The notes under the pieces were generated by a model, which was given only the letters and a program-made list of their open reading frames with translations, was not told the DNA's origin and made no database searches. Source: Rheinheimera pacifica (GTDB taxonomy: Bacteria; Pseudomonadota; Gammaproteobacteria; Enterobacterales; Alteromonadaceae). From it: 64,000 bases of DNA. The translations under genes and the position numbers were made by a program. Below, piece after piece: positions 28,288 through 36,056 of the stretch. Position 1 is the first letter of the stretch. Each line of letters opens with the position of its first letter. The DNA lies in contig NZ_JANUEM010000012.1 of assembly GCF_024809855.1 (NCBI RefSeq), positions 62,001 to 126,000 on the forward strand. The letters are read 5' to 3'.

Positions 28288-29916
28288 ATGTGGAACAAAA
28301 TAATGCTGAGAAGATTATCTGCCCTGGCTGGAGCCATGATCCTTGCAGGATGTGTTAGCACGGATAGCACTAACAAAACTAACATACCTCCTGTAGTAAA
28401 AGCCCCACAAAGCAAACCGGCAGATTTTCATAAGCACGCCGCCAGCGCCGAGCAAATAGCCAACCGTTTATGGAGCGCAGGCCAACCTTCAGGCAATGAC
28501 ATTATTGAACTTGATGCCACAGAATTAGAAGACTTATGGCAACGTATTCAGTTGCAGATGAGTTTTAATGTGCCGCAAACCCGGCCAATTGTTGAACAAC
28601 GTAACTTTTACAGCAGCCATCAGGCTTATCTGGACAGAGTAGCCAGCCGGGCTCAGCCGTTTTTATTCCATATTGTGCAGGAGTTGGAAAAACGCCAGAT
28701 GCCACTGGAGCTGGCACTGTTACCTATTGTAGAAAGTGCTTTTGATCCCTTTGCTTATTCTCACGCAGCAGCTTCTGGCATGTGGCAGTTTATGCCCGCT
28801 ACCGGCAAGCGTTTTGGTTTAAAACAAAACTTCTGGTATGACGGCCGCCGTGACGTAGTAGCATCTACGCGCGCAGCATTAGACTATCTGCAGTATTTGC
28901 ACGACACACTTGAGGGTGACTGGCTTAACGCCATTGCCGCATATAATTCTGGTGAAGGCCGGATCTTAAGAGCTATTCAACGCAATAAACAAAAGCGTTT
29001 ACCTACAGACTTCTGGTCATTGGATTTACCATCTGAAACCACAGCTTATGTACCTAAGTTATTAGCGCTGGTTGATATTCTTAAACGGCCTGACGACTTT
29101 GATATAGTCTGGAAGTTTATTGCCAACGAACCGAAAATAGATGTAGTCGAGCTGAATAACCAAATTGACCTGACAATAGCTGCCGAGATGGCTGAATTGA
29201 GCGTAGCAGAGTTACAGGCACTCAACCCGGGTTTCAGCCAGTGGGCAACCGATCCTGACGGCCCGCACCATTTAGTATTACCCGTAAATCAGGTAGAAAA
29301 TTTCCGGCAAAAGCTGGCACAAACTCCAGCGAAAGAATTGCTGCGCTGGAAACGCTATACGGTAGCTAAAGGCGATACGCTTGGCAAAATTGCCCAACAG
29401 CATGGTACCAATATCAGCGCCATTCAGCGTATAAACAAACTTGATGGCAATACTATTCGCCTTGGTCAGCATTTACTGTTACCGGTATCATCGGGCGATG
29501 AGGCAGATTTCAACCTGAACCAGCCAAGCCGGATAGCCAAAGCACAGCAGCAACAAGGTGGTAACGGCACTAAAGTGGAGTATATTGTTAAAGACGGTGA
29601 TACCTTGTGGGATATTAGCCGTGAGCACAAGGTAACAGTAGCCGATCTGACTAAATGGAACACCTTAACGCAACGCTCTACCCTTAGGCCTGGCCAAAAA
29701 CTGGCAATATGGCAACCGGCCACAGCAACAGGTAACACCGCAGGCATATCCCGCACTGTTACCTACAAGGTACGTAAAGGTGACTCTCTGGCAAGAATTG
29801 CCCAGCGTTTTAGTGTGTCAGTATCTGACATTGTAAAGTGGAACAATATTAATACCGCTAACTTCCTGCAACCGGGCCAACAACTGAAATTGATGGTTAG
29901 TATGACGCAAGTATAA
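28288..29916 (+). CDS. mltD: Membrane-bound lytic murein transglycosylase D
   Basis: The 542-residue lipoprotein has a lipobox (LAGC) near residue 22, a transglycosylase domain with catalytic Glu in LLPIVESAFDPFAYS followed by SGMWQFMPATG, and three LysM repeats at the C-terminus (YTVAKGDTLGKIAQQ, YIVKDGDTLWDISRE, YKVRKGDSLARIAQR). It cleaves peptidoglycan glycan strands to 1,6-anhydro ends at the outer membrane. The ATG at 28303 would give a shorter signal peptide and is an equally plausible start. Confidence 0.95.
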   Translation: MWNKIMLRRLSALAGAMILAGCVSTDSTNKTNIPPVVKAPQSKPADFHKHAASAEQIANRLWSAGQPSGNDIIELDATELEDLWQRIQLQMSFNVPQTRPIVEQRNFYSSHQAYLDRVASRAQPFLFHIVQELEKRQMPLELALLPIVESAFDPFAYSHAAASGMWQFMPATGKRFGLKQNFWYDGRRDVVASTRAALDYLQYLHDTLEGDWLNAIAAYNSGEGRILRAIQRNKQKRLPTDFWSLDLPSETTAYVPKLLALVDILKRPDDFDIVWKFIANEPKIDVVELNNQIDLTIAAEMAELSVAELQALNPGFSQWATDPDGPHHLVLPVNQVENFRQKLAQTPAKELLRWKRYTVAKGDTLGKIAQQHGTNISAIQRINKLDGNTIRLGQHLLLPVSSGDEADFNLNQPSRIAKAQQQQGGNGTKVEYIVKDGDTLWDISREHKVTVADLTKWNTLTQRSTLRPGQKLAIWQPATATGNTAGISRTVTYKVRKGDSLARIAQRFSVSVSDIVKWNNINTANFLQPGQQLKLMVSMTQV

Positions 29917-29937
29917 ACTGCTAACGGGGTTATAGCT

Positions 29938-30420
29938 ATGAAATTGCAATACCTGCTGCTGTTTACAGCATTACTGTTCGCACCACTGAGCCAGGCCCAG
30001 TTTGATATCAGTGGTGAGGGAAAAGTAACGCTTACCGACAACAGTAGCAAGGCATTCGATTTCGGCTTTAGCTACATTCGCCAGGATGGTACCTACCGTT
30101 TTACTGTTGGCCGCCAAAGCCTGAACGTACCATCTGTACCGCAGAAGTATTCTATTGCTGTTGTTTTGCAGGGACGAAGCCATGTTTGGGTACCAGACTT
30201 TATTAACGAACCACTTACCAGTTTTGAACTACAACTGGAACAATACTCGATAAAGTTATTTGCAGATCCGCAGGCGGTAAATGCACCGGGAAACTTTGTA
30301 CTGCAACTGAATGATGAAACCTATTATTTTAATCGCGGCCCCGGCCAGATAAATTTTTACTTTACTGAAACCGGCATCCGCGATGTAAGAATAGAAGGCA
30401 TGTTTAAGCCACGTAAGTAG
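29938..30420 (+). CDS. Secreted protein of unknown function
   Basis: The 160-residue protein has a clear signal peptide (MKLQYLLLFTALLFAPLSQA) and a mature part rich in alternating polar and hydrophobic residues, suggesting an all-beta fold. I do not recognise a family. It starts 21 bp after mltD, with CGGGG upstream of the ATG, so it is probably cotranscribed with that murein hydrolase. The mature chain has no cysteine. A cell-envelope role is inferred only from export and context. Confidence 0.75.
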   Translation: MKLQYLLLFTALLFAPLSQAQFDISGEGKVTLTDNSSKAFDFGFSYIRQDGTYRFTVGRQSLNVPSVPQKYSIAVVLQGRSHVWVPDFINEPLTSFELQLEQYSIKLFADPQAVNAPGNFVLQLNDETYYFNRGPGQINFYFTETGIRDVRIEGMFKPRK

Positions 30421-30425
30421 CAGCG

Positions 30426-30638
30426 TTAATCGGGTTCTTTTTGTATTTGCAATGCCTGAACAGCGCCCGATGCAATGCACAGTAAAGGCGCCAGCAAAGT
30501 TAAAAACCAACCTGCCTGCAAACCAATATCGTGCCACCAGGCGTAACAAGCGGCTGTTAGCTGAAATATAATGCCGAACAAGCCAGCATAAACTAAAGCA
30601 CGGTTAAGTGGCCTTTTAGGCAGAGAAAATACTTTCAT
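30426..30638 (-). CDS. Small two-helix membrane protein, unknown function
   Basis: The 70-residue protein has two hydrophobic segments (about residues 14-34 and 43-62) with a basic N-terminus (KVFSLPKRPLNR). AGG precedes the ATG. It lies 37 bp downstream of cheV on the same strand and ends 5 bp from the convergent secreted-protein gene. No family is recognised, and coding status rests on the start site, composition and tight packing. Confidence 0.65.
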   Translation of the reverse strand: MKVFSLPKRPLNRALVYAGLFGIIFQLTAACYAWWHDIGLQAGWFLTLLAPLLCIASGAVQALQIQKEPD

Positions 30639-30675
30639 TTTAATACCTGTTTACTTCTGTTATGCCGGATCAACG

Positions 30676-31602
30676 TTAGTCTGTCTGCATCCACTTTTGT
30701 ACTGCAGATACCAGCTCATCCGGGTGAAACTTGGCAATAAACTGATCTGCGCCCACTTTTTTAACCATCGCCTCATTAAACACACCGCTAAGCGACGAGT
30801 GCAGTACAACATGCATTTGCCGCAGAGCCGGGTTGGCTTTGATTTCTGCCGTCAGGGTGTAGCCATCCATTTCTGGCATTTCAATATCAGATATCAGCAG
30901 CGGCACTTTTGTAGAAATATCGCCGCCTAATTCTGCGGCTTTGGTGGTTAGCCAGTCTAATGCCAGTTTGCCGTCGTTTACCAGCTCAACCTGAATACCG
31001 ATAGACGTCAGTGCCCGCTTTACCTGGTTACGTGCCACGGCAGAATCATCAGCTACCAGCACGATTAAATCTTTAAAATTACGCTCTGTCGCTTTTACTT
31101 TTACATCTTCACTGACTTCTTCGTTAACCGGTGATATTTCTGCGAAGACTTTTTCTACATCAATAATTTGTACTAACTTATTGTCAATTTGCGTAACAGC
31201 AGTAAGGTAATGGCCAGCACCCGCGCCTTTGGGCGGCGGCATGATTTGATCCCAGTTTGTGTTAACGATACGGTCTACACCATTCACCAGAAAGCCTTGA
31301 GTGTGGCGGTTATACTCTGTTACCAATACATAAGCGGTAGATAAGTCTTCAATACGTTTACCACCGGTGGCCTGGCTTAAATCAATTACCATCACCGGCA
31401 CACCACGTAAATGCGCTATGCCACGCACATGCGGGTTGGAACCGGGCATTTCTGTTAACTCCGGACACTGCAACACTTCGCGCACTTTAAATACGTTAAT
31501 GCCAAACGGCTGAGGCCCATGCAAGCGAAACAACAATAATTCCAGCCGGTTATTACCTACCAGATTGGTCCGCTGATTTACCGCGGCCATTAGTTTACTC
31601 AT
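30676..31602 (-). CDS. cheV: Chemotaxis coupling protein CheV (CheW-REC)
   Basis: The 308-residue protein has an N-terminal CheW-like domain (about residues 15-155; FGINVFKVREVLQ, GIAHLRGVPVMVIDL) and a C-terminal receiver domain (about 178-300). The acidic pair lies in VLVADDS, the phospho-acceptor Asp in LLISDIEMPEMDG, and Lys in FIAKFHPDEL. It links receptors to CheA and is tuned by phosphorylation. No other chemotaxis gene is adjacent. AGAGG precedes the ATG. Confidence 0.95.
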   Translation of the reverse strand: MSKLMAAVNQRTNLVGNNRLELLLFRLHGPQPFGINVFKVREVLQCPELTEMPGSNPHVRGIAHLRGVPVMVIDLSQATGGKRIEDLSTAYVLVTEYNRHTQGFLVNGVDRIVNTNWDQIMPPPKGAGAGHYLTAVTQIDNKLVQIIDVEKVFAEISPVNEEVSEDVKVKATERNFKDLIVLVADDSAVARNQVKRALTSIGIQVELVNDGKLALDWLTTKAAELGGDISTKVPLLISDIEMPEMDGYTLTAEIKANPALRQMHVVLHSSLSGVFNEAMVKKVGADQFIAKFHPDELVSAVQKWMQTD

Positions 31603-31621
31603 AATTTTATACCTCTTGGGC

Positions 31622-31649
31622 TTATCAGCCGCTGCGCAGTTACACTAAA
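31622..31649 (-). promoter_or_regulatory. Possible sigma-28 (FliA) promoter of cheV
   Basis: On the minus strand GCTGATAA (31622-31629) differs from the sigma-28 -10 consensus GCCGATAA at one base. A weak -35-like TTTAGTGT (31642-31649) lies 12 bp upstream. The implied leader is only about a dozen bases, which lowers confidence, but flagellar-class control would suit cheV. Confidence 0.35.
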
Positions 31650-31810
31650 CATGCGCTACTACAGCATGTTGCTGCCAGCTAAGCAATGCAGACTTGTATC
31701 AGGAAGACAGAAATTTGTATAAGCATAGGCGAATATAGCTAATCGTCTAGCAAAACAGATGAAATGCTGCAGCCGCAACTATTATCGCGGCAACAGCATA
31801 TTATGCTGAG

Positions 31811-32455
31811 TTAGCTTACCTGGGCGTCTGGTTGTTGCTCTGGTGCCGCTAACGCAAATGCAGCCAGTTGTTGGCAGTTATGGTGCACAGCCATTACCGT
31901 TGGAAAGGCGCTCATATCCAATCCAAAGCGCTGAGCATTGTATACCTGCGGCACCAGACACAAATCAGCCAACGTTACCGTATCGCCAAAGCAAAACTGG
32001 CCGGCACTTTGCTTTAAGCGTTGTTCTAATGTGCTAAAGCCAGTACTAAGCCAATGGCTTATCCAGTTCAGTTTTTGCTGCTCGGTTAATGCCAAAGGGC
32101 CGGTAAGGTATTGCAATACACGCAGGTTATTCAGCGGATGGATATCGCAGGCAATATCCAGTGCCAGCGCACGCACTCTAGCCCTTGCTGCGGGCTCTTC
32201 CGGCAGTAATACCGGTTGCGGATAGGTTTCGTCCAGATATTCTATAATGGCCAGCGACTGGTTCAGGCTAAGATCATCATCAACCAATACAGGTACCAGC
32301 TCTGCCGGGTTTAGGGTTTTGTAATCTGCGCTGTGTTGCTCACCGCCGTTTTTTACCAGGTGCACCGGCAGATTTTCAAACGTCAGCTGTTTTAAGTTTA
32401 GCGCGATACGCACACGATATGCGGCTGAAGAGCGCCAGTAGCCGTAGAGTTTCAT
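31811..32455 (-). CDS. maiA: Maleylacetoacetate isomerase (zeta-class GST)
   Basis: The 214-residue protein has the zeta GST active-site motif YWRSSAAYRVRIALNLK near residue 7, then NQSLAIIEYLDETYP near 65 and a C-terminal helical domain with LADLCLVPQVYNA. It isomerises maleylacetoacetate to fumarylacetoacetate using glutathione, in tyrosine catabolism. It is the last gene of hppD-hmgA-fahA-maiA. It is separated from fahA by 154 bp holding an intergenic repeat. AGGAGA precedes the ATG. Confidence 0.94.
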   Translation of the reverse strand: MKLYGYWRSSAAYRVRIALNLKQLTFENLPVHLVKNGGEQHSADYKTLNPAELVPVLVDDDLSLNQSLAIIEYLDETYPQPVLLPEEPAARARVRALALDIACDIHPLNNLRVLQYLTGPLALTEQQKLNWISHWLSTGFSTLEQRLKQSAGQFCFGDTVTLADLCLVPQVYNAQRFGLDMSAFPTVMAVHHNCQQLAAFALAAPEQQPDAQVS

Positions 32456-32492
32456 TGTTGTCTCCTGAAATTGAACCAGGTAGAAGCACGGA

Positions 32493-32580
32493 TGTACTTT
32501 TTTCCGCGACCGTTGAAGGCATGGATGCCTGAGTCGAGCCCCCAGGGATGGGTTTACGGCGTGTCGCGGAAAAAATGTAC
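32493..32580. repeat. Intergenic repeat element with inverted ends between fahA and maiA
   Basis: The 88-bp element has near-perfect inverted ends: GTACTTTTTTCCGCGAC at 32494-32510 and GTCGCGGAAAAAATGTAC at 32563-32580, differing by one inserted base. The interior holds a smaller palindrome, AGGCATGGATGCCT, and the segment CCCCCAGGGATGGGTTTAC. The interior resembles a class of short intergenic repeats I recall from gammaproteobacterial genomes, but no second copy is visible in this window. It could fold in the operon transcript. Confidence 0.6.
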
Positions 32581-32609
32581 GCAGTGATGCTACCGAATCT
32601 GAGTCAAAC

Positions 32610-33626
32610 TCAGGCTTTATACTGCACTACTTTTTGGTCAATGGCACCAAAGATGCTATTGCCCTGTGCATCCAGCATTTCCATACGAATAGTATCGCCA
32701 AACTTCATAAATGCAGTGGCCGGCTTGCCATCACGAATGGTTTCAATCATGCGGATTTCAGCGATACAGCTATAGCCAACACCGCCCTCATCCACTGCAG
32801 TGCCATGTTCAGTGCCCTGCTTGTTCGATACGGTACCCGAGCCAATAACGGCACCGGCGCCTAAATTACGGGTTTTTGCCGCATGGGCGACCAGTTGGCC
32901 AAAGTCGAACGTCATATCGATACCAGCGTTTGGCTTACCAAACAGCTTGCCGTTGTAGGTAGACAACAGTGGCAAATGCACACGGCCCTCACGCCAGTTA
33001 TCACCCAGTTCGTTTGGTGTTACTGCAACCGGGCTGAATGCCGATGACGGCTTGGATTGAAAAAAGCCAAAGCCTTTGGCTAGCTCATTCGGAATAAGGC
33101 CACGCAAAGACACGTCATTTACCAGCATTAATAAGCGGATTTTACTGCGCGCTTCGTCAGCACTACATGCCATCGCCACATCGTCGGTAATCACAGCTAC
33201 TTCGCCTTCAAAGTCGATACCGTAGTCTTCGCTAACCACTTCGATATTGTCACGCGGGCCGATAAAATCATCTGATCCGCCCTGATACATAAGTGGATCG
33301 GTCCAGAAGCTTGGCGGCATCTCGGCATTACGTGCTTTGCGTACCAGCTCTACATGATTCACATAAGCGCTGCCATCAGCCCACTGATACGCCCGTGGTA
33401 AGGGTGATTCGCACCGGCTTTCGTCAAACGCCATTTCGCCGTCTACCTTGCCGTTATTCAGTGCCTGATATATTTCTTCCAGCTTTGGGCTTAACTGTGC
33501 CCAGCTATCCAGCAATTGCTGCATAGTGGCAGCAACAGCCGGCGCAGCGACACAACGGCTTAAATCACGGCTGACAACAACCAGTAAGCCATCGCGGCTG
33601 CCATTTTTTAAACTTGCTAACTTCAT
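32610..33626 (-). CDS. fahA: Fumarylacetoacetase (FAH family)
   Basis: The 338-residue protein has FAH-fold motifs: DFEGEVAVITDDVAM, LMLVNDVSLRGLIPNELAKGF (in part), FQSKPSSAFSPVAVTP, GAGAVIGSGTVSN and a C-terminal FGDTIRMEMLD. It cleaves fumarylacetoacetate to fumarate and acetoacetate, the last step of the pathway. It starts 2 bp after the hmgA stop, with AAGGA upstream, indicating translational coupling. Confidence 0.93.
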   Translation of the reverse strand: MKLASLKNGSRDGLLVVVSRDLSRCVAAPAVAATMQQLLDSWAQLSPKLEEIYQALNNGKVDGEMAFDESRCESPLPRAYQWADGSAYVNHVELVRKARNAEMPPSFWTDPLMYQGGSDDFIGPRDNIEVVSEDYGIDFEGEVAVITDDVAMACSADEARSKIRLLMLVNDVSLRGLIPNELAKGFGFFQSKPSSAFSPVAVTPNELGDNWREGRVHLPLLSTYNGKLFGKPNAGIDMTFDFGQLVAHAAKTRNLGAGAVIGSGTVSNKQGTEHGTAVDEGGVGYSCIAEIRMIETIRDGKPATAFMKFGDTIRMEMLDAQGNSIFGAIDQKVVQYKA

Positions 33627-33628
33627 TA

Positions 33629-34777
33629 CTATTCCTTCGCCTGCTCTGGTTTTGCTTTCCAGCTGTTAACGTATTCCGGGTTTTCTGTGGCCAGCGCCGC
33701 ATCGCCGATCTCCAGCGCGTCACGGGTATCAAGCATTACTGCCACTTCGTCAGTAAATTTCTTTTTATACTCCCGCCCTGCTGCAAAGGCTTTCGGGTGG
33801 GGGCCATGAGTAAAACCGGCCGGGTGGAAAGTCACCATACCTTTTTCGATATTATCGCGGCTGAAAAAATCACCGGCATGGTAAAACAGCACTTCATCGT
33901 AATCGTCATTGTTGTGATAAAACGGTACTTTTAATGCGCCCGGATCGCTCTCAATCGGCCTGGGTACAAAGGTACACACCACAAAACGCTGTGCAACAAA
34001 AGTAGTGTGCGCCGACGGTGGCAAATGATAACGATGGCTCATTAACGGGCGGATATCGCGCCAGTTAATCCGCATTACCGCTAAATCGCCGTGCCAGCCA
34101 ATAGCATCTAACGGGTTATACGGGTAAGTAATAACCGATATCTGGCCGTCGCGTTTTACCTCAACCTGCCATTGCTGCTCGCTGTACTGGGCTTTAAAGG
34201 CATCATCTATTTTCGGTGTATCCAGCATGGCCGGGTCAAAAATAGCGTGATTACCTACCAAACCTTTTTCCGGCAGCTGATAGCTGTCGTTGGTGGCTTC
34301 AACCAGCAGAATAAACATTGGCTCATTCGGCTCTAAACGCCACATGGTAGAGCGCGGAATAACAATATAATCGCCGTCGCGCACTGTCATATGGCCATAA
34401 TCGCAATACAGCTCGGCACTGCCTTCATGGATAAACAGTAGCTCGTCGCCATCCGCGTTACGCACCAGTTTGCTCATGTTGTCTTTAAGCCGCCAGGTGC
34501 GCATTTTGCAATGCGCATTAAACAACAAATTTGGCACGGCCCACGGCGAATTAGTGTTATCTGCACCTATATCATTAAAGTTAAACAGGTGCGGCCGCAG
34601 TGGCCCTTGCCAGTCGGTCCAGCCGGTTGGCGCATGGCGGTGATGAAAGTGCGTGGCCGGGCCAAAAAAACCACTGCGGCCCGTCTCACGCTCGTATATC
34701 GCCTGCTCAGGAAAATCAGCATGCGCCTGTCTTGATACATCACCTTCCTTTAACGGAAACGATGCCCATTTACGCAT
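33629..34777 (-). CDS. hmgA: Homogentisate 1,2-dioxygenase
   Basis: The 382-residue cupin-like protein has the family segments HFHHRHAPTGWTDWQGP near residue 42 and the C-terminal iron-binding region FYHAGDFFSRDNIEKGM followed by HPAGFTHGPHPKAF. It opens the homogentisate ring to maleylacetoacetate with Fe(II) and O2. Its start overlaps the end of hppD by 8 bp, and GGAG precedes the ATG. Loss of this gene typically causes brown pyomelanin; here it looks intact. Confidence 0.95.
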   Translation of the reverse strand: MRKWASFPLKEGDVSRQAHADFPEQAIYERETGRSGFFGPATHFHHRHAPTGWTDWQGPLRPHLFNFNDIGADNTNSPWAVPNLLFNAHCKMRTWRLKDNMSKLVRNADGDELLFIHEGSAELYCDYGHMTVRDGDYIVIPRSTMWRLEPNEPMFILLVEATNDSYQLPEKGLVGNHAIFDPAMLDTPKIDDAFKAQYSEQQWQVEVKRDGQISVITYPYNPLDAIGWHGDLAVMRINWRDIRPLMSHRYHLPPSAHTTFVAQRFVVCTFVPRPIESDPGALKVPFYHNNDDYDEVLFYHAGDFFSRDNIEKGMVTFHPAGFTHGPHPKAFAAGREYKKKFTDEVAVMLDTRDALEIGDAALATENPEYVNSWKAKPEQAKE

Positions 34778-35843
34778 TGCTTAACACTCCGCGCTGAATT
34801 TGATCTTCTTCGATAGATTCAAACAGTGCTTTAAAGTTACCCTCGCCAAAGCCTTCATTGCCTTTGCGCTGAATAATTTCAAAAAACACCGGGCCAATAA
34901 CGGTTTTGGTGAAAATTTGCAGCAAAATGCCATCTTTCATTGGCGCGCCGTCAATCAAAATACGTAGTTCACGCAGTTGATCCAAGTCTTCATCGTGGCC
35001 CACTACACGCTCGTTTACTTTGTTGTAGTAAGTTTCCGGCGTTGGCATAAAGTCCATGCCGCGGCTACGCAAAGTACGCACAGTTTCATAGATGTCTTCT
35101 GTTGTCAGCGCGATATGCTGGATACCCTCGCCTTTGTATTCACGGATAAACTCTTCAATCTGCGATTTATCGTCTGATGATTCATTGATAGGAATACGAA
35201 TTTTGCCACAGGGTGCAGTCATCGCTTTGGACACCAGGCCGGTAAGTTTACCTTCGATATCAAAATACCGTATTTCACGGAAGTTACCGATATTTTCATA
35301 AAAACCGGCCCAGGTATTCATATTGCCGCGCATTACGTTATGCGTTAAATGATCCAGCACTTCCAGGCCAACACCGTGCTTGGTCATGTCAAGCTGCCAG
35401 TTGTCGTAGTATTTAAAATCAACATCGTAAACTGAACTGGCACCATAACGGTCAACAAAATACAGCAGGCTACTGCCAATGCCGTAAACGGCCGGAATAT
35501 TCAGCTCCATCGGGCCAATCTGGTTTTTGTACTCTTTAGCACCGTTAGCCACAGCATGTTTTAATGCATGGGCCGCATCTTTCACCCGAAATGCCATAGC
35601 ACATACACTGGGGCCGTGCTTACGGGCAAATTCTTCAGCCTGCGAATTTGGCTCGGCATTAACGATAAAGTTAATATCGCCTTGTTTATATAACCAGGCT
35701 TGCTTAGAACGATGCTGTGCTACTTCAGTAAAGCCCAGTGCGTAAAATAAATCTTTTAACTTCTGAATACCCTCAGCATTAGCCGCAGTGTATTCAACAA
35801 ACTCGAAACCATCAGTTCCCAGCGGATTAATTTTATCTGTCAT
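34770..35843 (-). CDS. hppD: 4-hydroxyphenylpyruvate dioxygenase
   Basis: The 357-residue protein has two vicinal-oxygen-chelate halves. The iron ligands are visible in VLDHLTHNV (His), GIQHIALTTEDIY (His) and FFEIIQRKG (Glu). It converts 4-hydroxyphenylpyruvate to homogentisate. It is the first gene of the four-gene homogentisate operon, with AGGA before the ATG. A TyrR-box-like palindrome lies about 110 bp upstream. Confidence 0.96.
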   Translation of the reverse strand: MTDKINPLGTDGFEFVEYTAANAEGIQKLKDLFYALGFTEVAQHRSKQAWLYKQGDINFIVNAEPNSQAEEFARKHGPSVCAMAFRVKDAAHALKHAVANGAKEYKNQIGPMELNIPAVYGIGSSLLYFVDRYGASSVYDVDFKYYDNWQLDMTKHGVGLEVLDHLTHNVMRGNMNTWAGFYENIGNFREIRYFDIEGKLTGLVSKAMTAPCGKIRIPINESSDDKSQIEEFIREYKGEGIQHIALTTEDIYETVRTLRSRGMDFMPTPETYYNKVNERVVGHDEDLDQLRELRILIDGAPMKDGILLQIFTKTVIGPVFFEIIQRKGNEGFGEGNFKALFESIEEDQIQRGVLSNA

Positions 35844-35941
35844 TGTTATAGTCCTAACTACGTCTTGGTTGGCGCTAATAATGCGCTTGCGCTAAAAAAA
35901 AGAAAGAGGGCAGCAACTAACAGCTTAATGCTTGCTAAACT

Positions 35942-35981
35942 GCTGTTTTGTAAAGCTGCTGATACAAAACAGCCCTTTTTT
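35942..35981. other. Perfect inverted repeat containing the hppD-upstream TyrR box
   Basis: GCTGTTTTGTA (35942-35952) and TACAAAACAGC (35963-35973) form an 11-bp perfect inverted repeat with a 10-base loop, followed on the plus strand by CC and six Ts. It looks like a plus-strand terminator, but no plus-strand gene is present. The same symmetry frames the TyrR-like site at 35949-35966. Confidence 0.6.
35949..35966 (-). promoter_or_regulatory. TyrR-box-like operator upstream of hppD
   Basis: TGTAAAGCTGCTGATACA matches TGTAAA-N6-TTTACA at ten of twelve positions, and keeps the G and C that are 14 bases apart and essential in known TyrR boxes. It lies between the tyrR terminator and the hppD start. 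It suggests that TyrR controls the homogentisate operon. Confidence 0.65.
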
Positions 35982-35994
35982 GAAAAAGTGATCT

Positions 35995-36026
35995 AAAAGG
36001 GCCGCCAAATCGCTTTGGCGGCCCTT
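35995..36026 (-). terminator. tyrR terminator
   Basis: A 13-bp perfect stem (AAGGGCCGCCAAA / TTTGGCGGCCCTT) with loop TCGC lies 31 bp after the tyrR stop and is followed by four Ts on the minus strand. It separates the phhA-phhB-tyrR block from hppD. Confidence 0.88.
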
Positions 36027-36056
36027 CTGAAGTACAGTTTTACGCACAAAGCGTAG

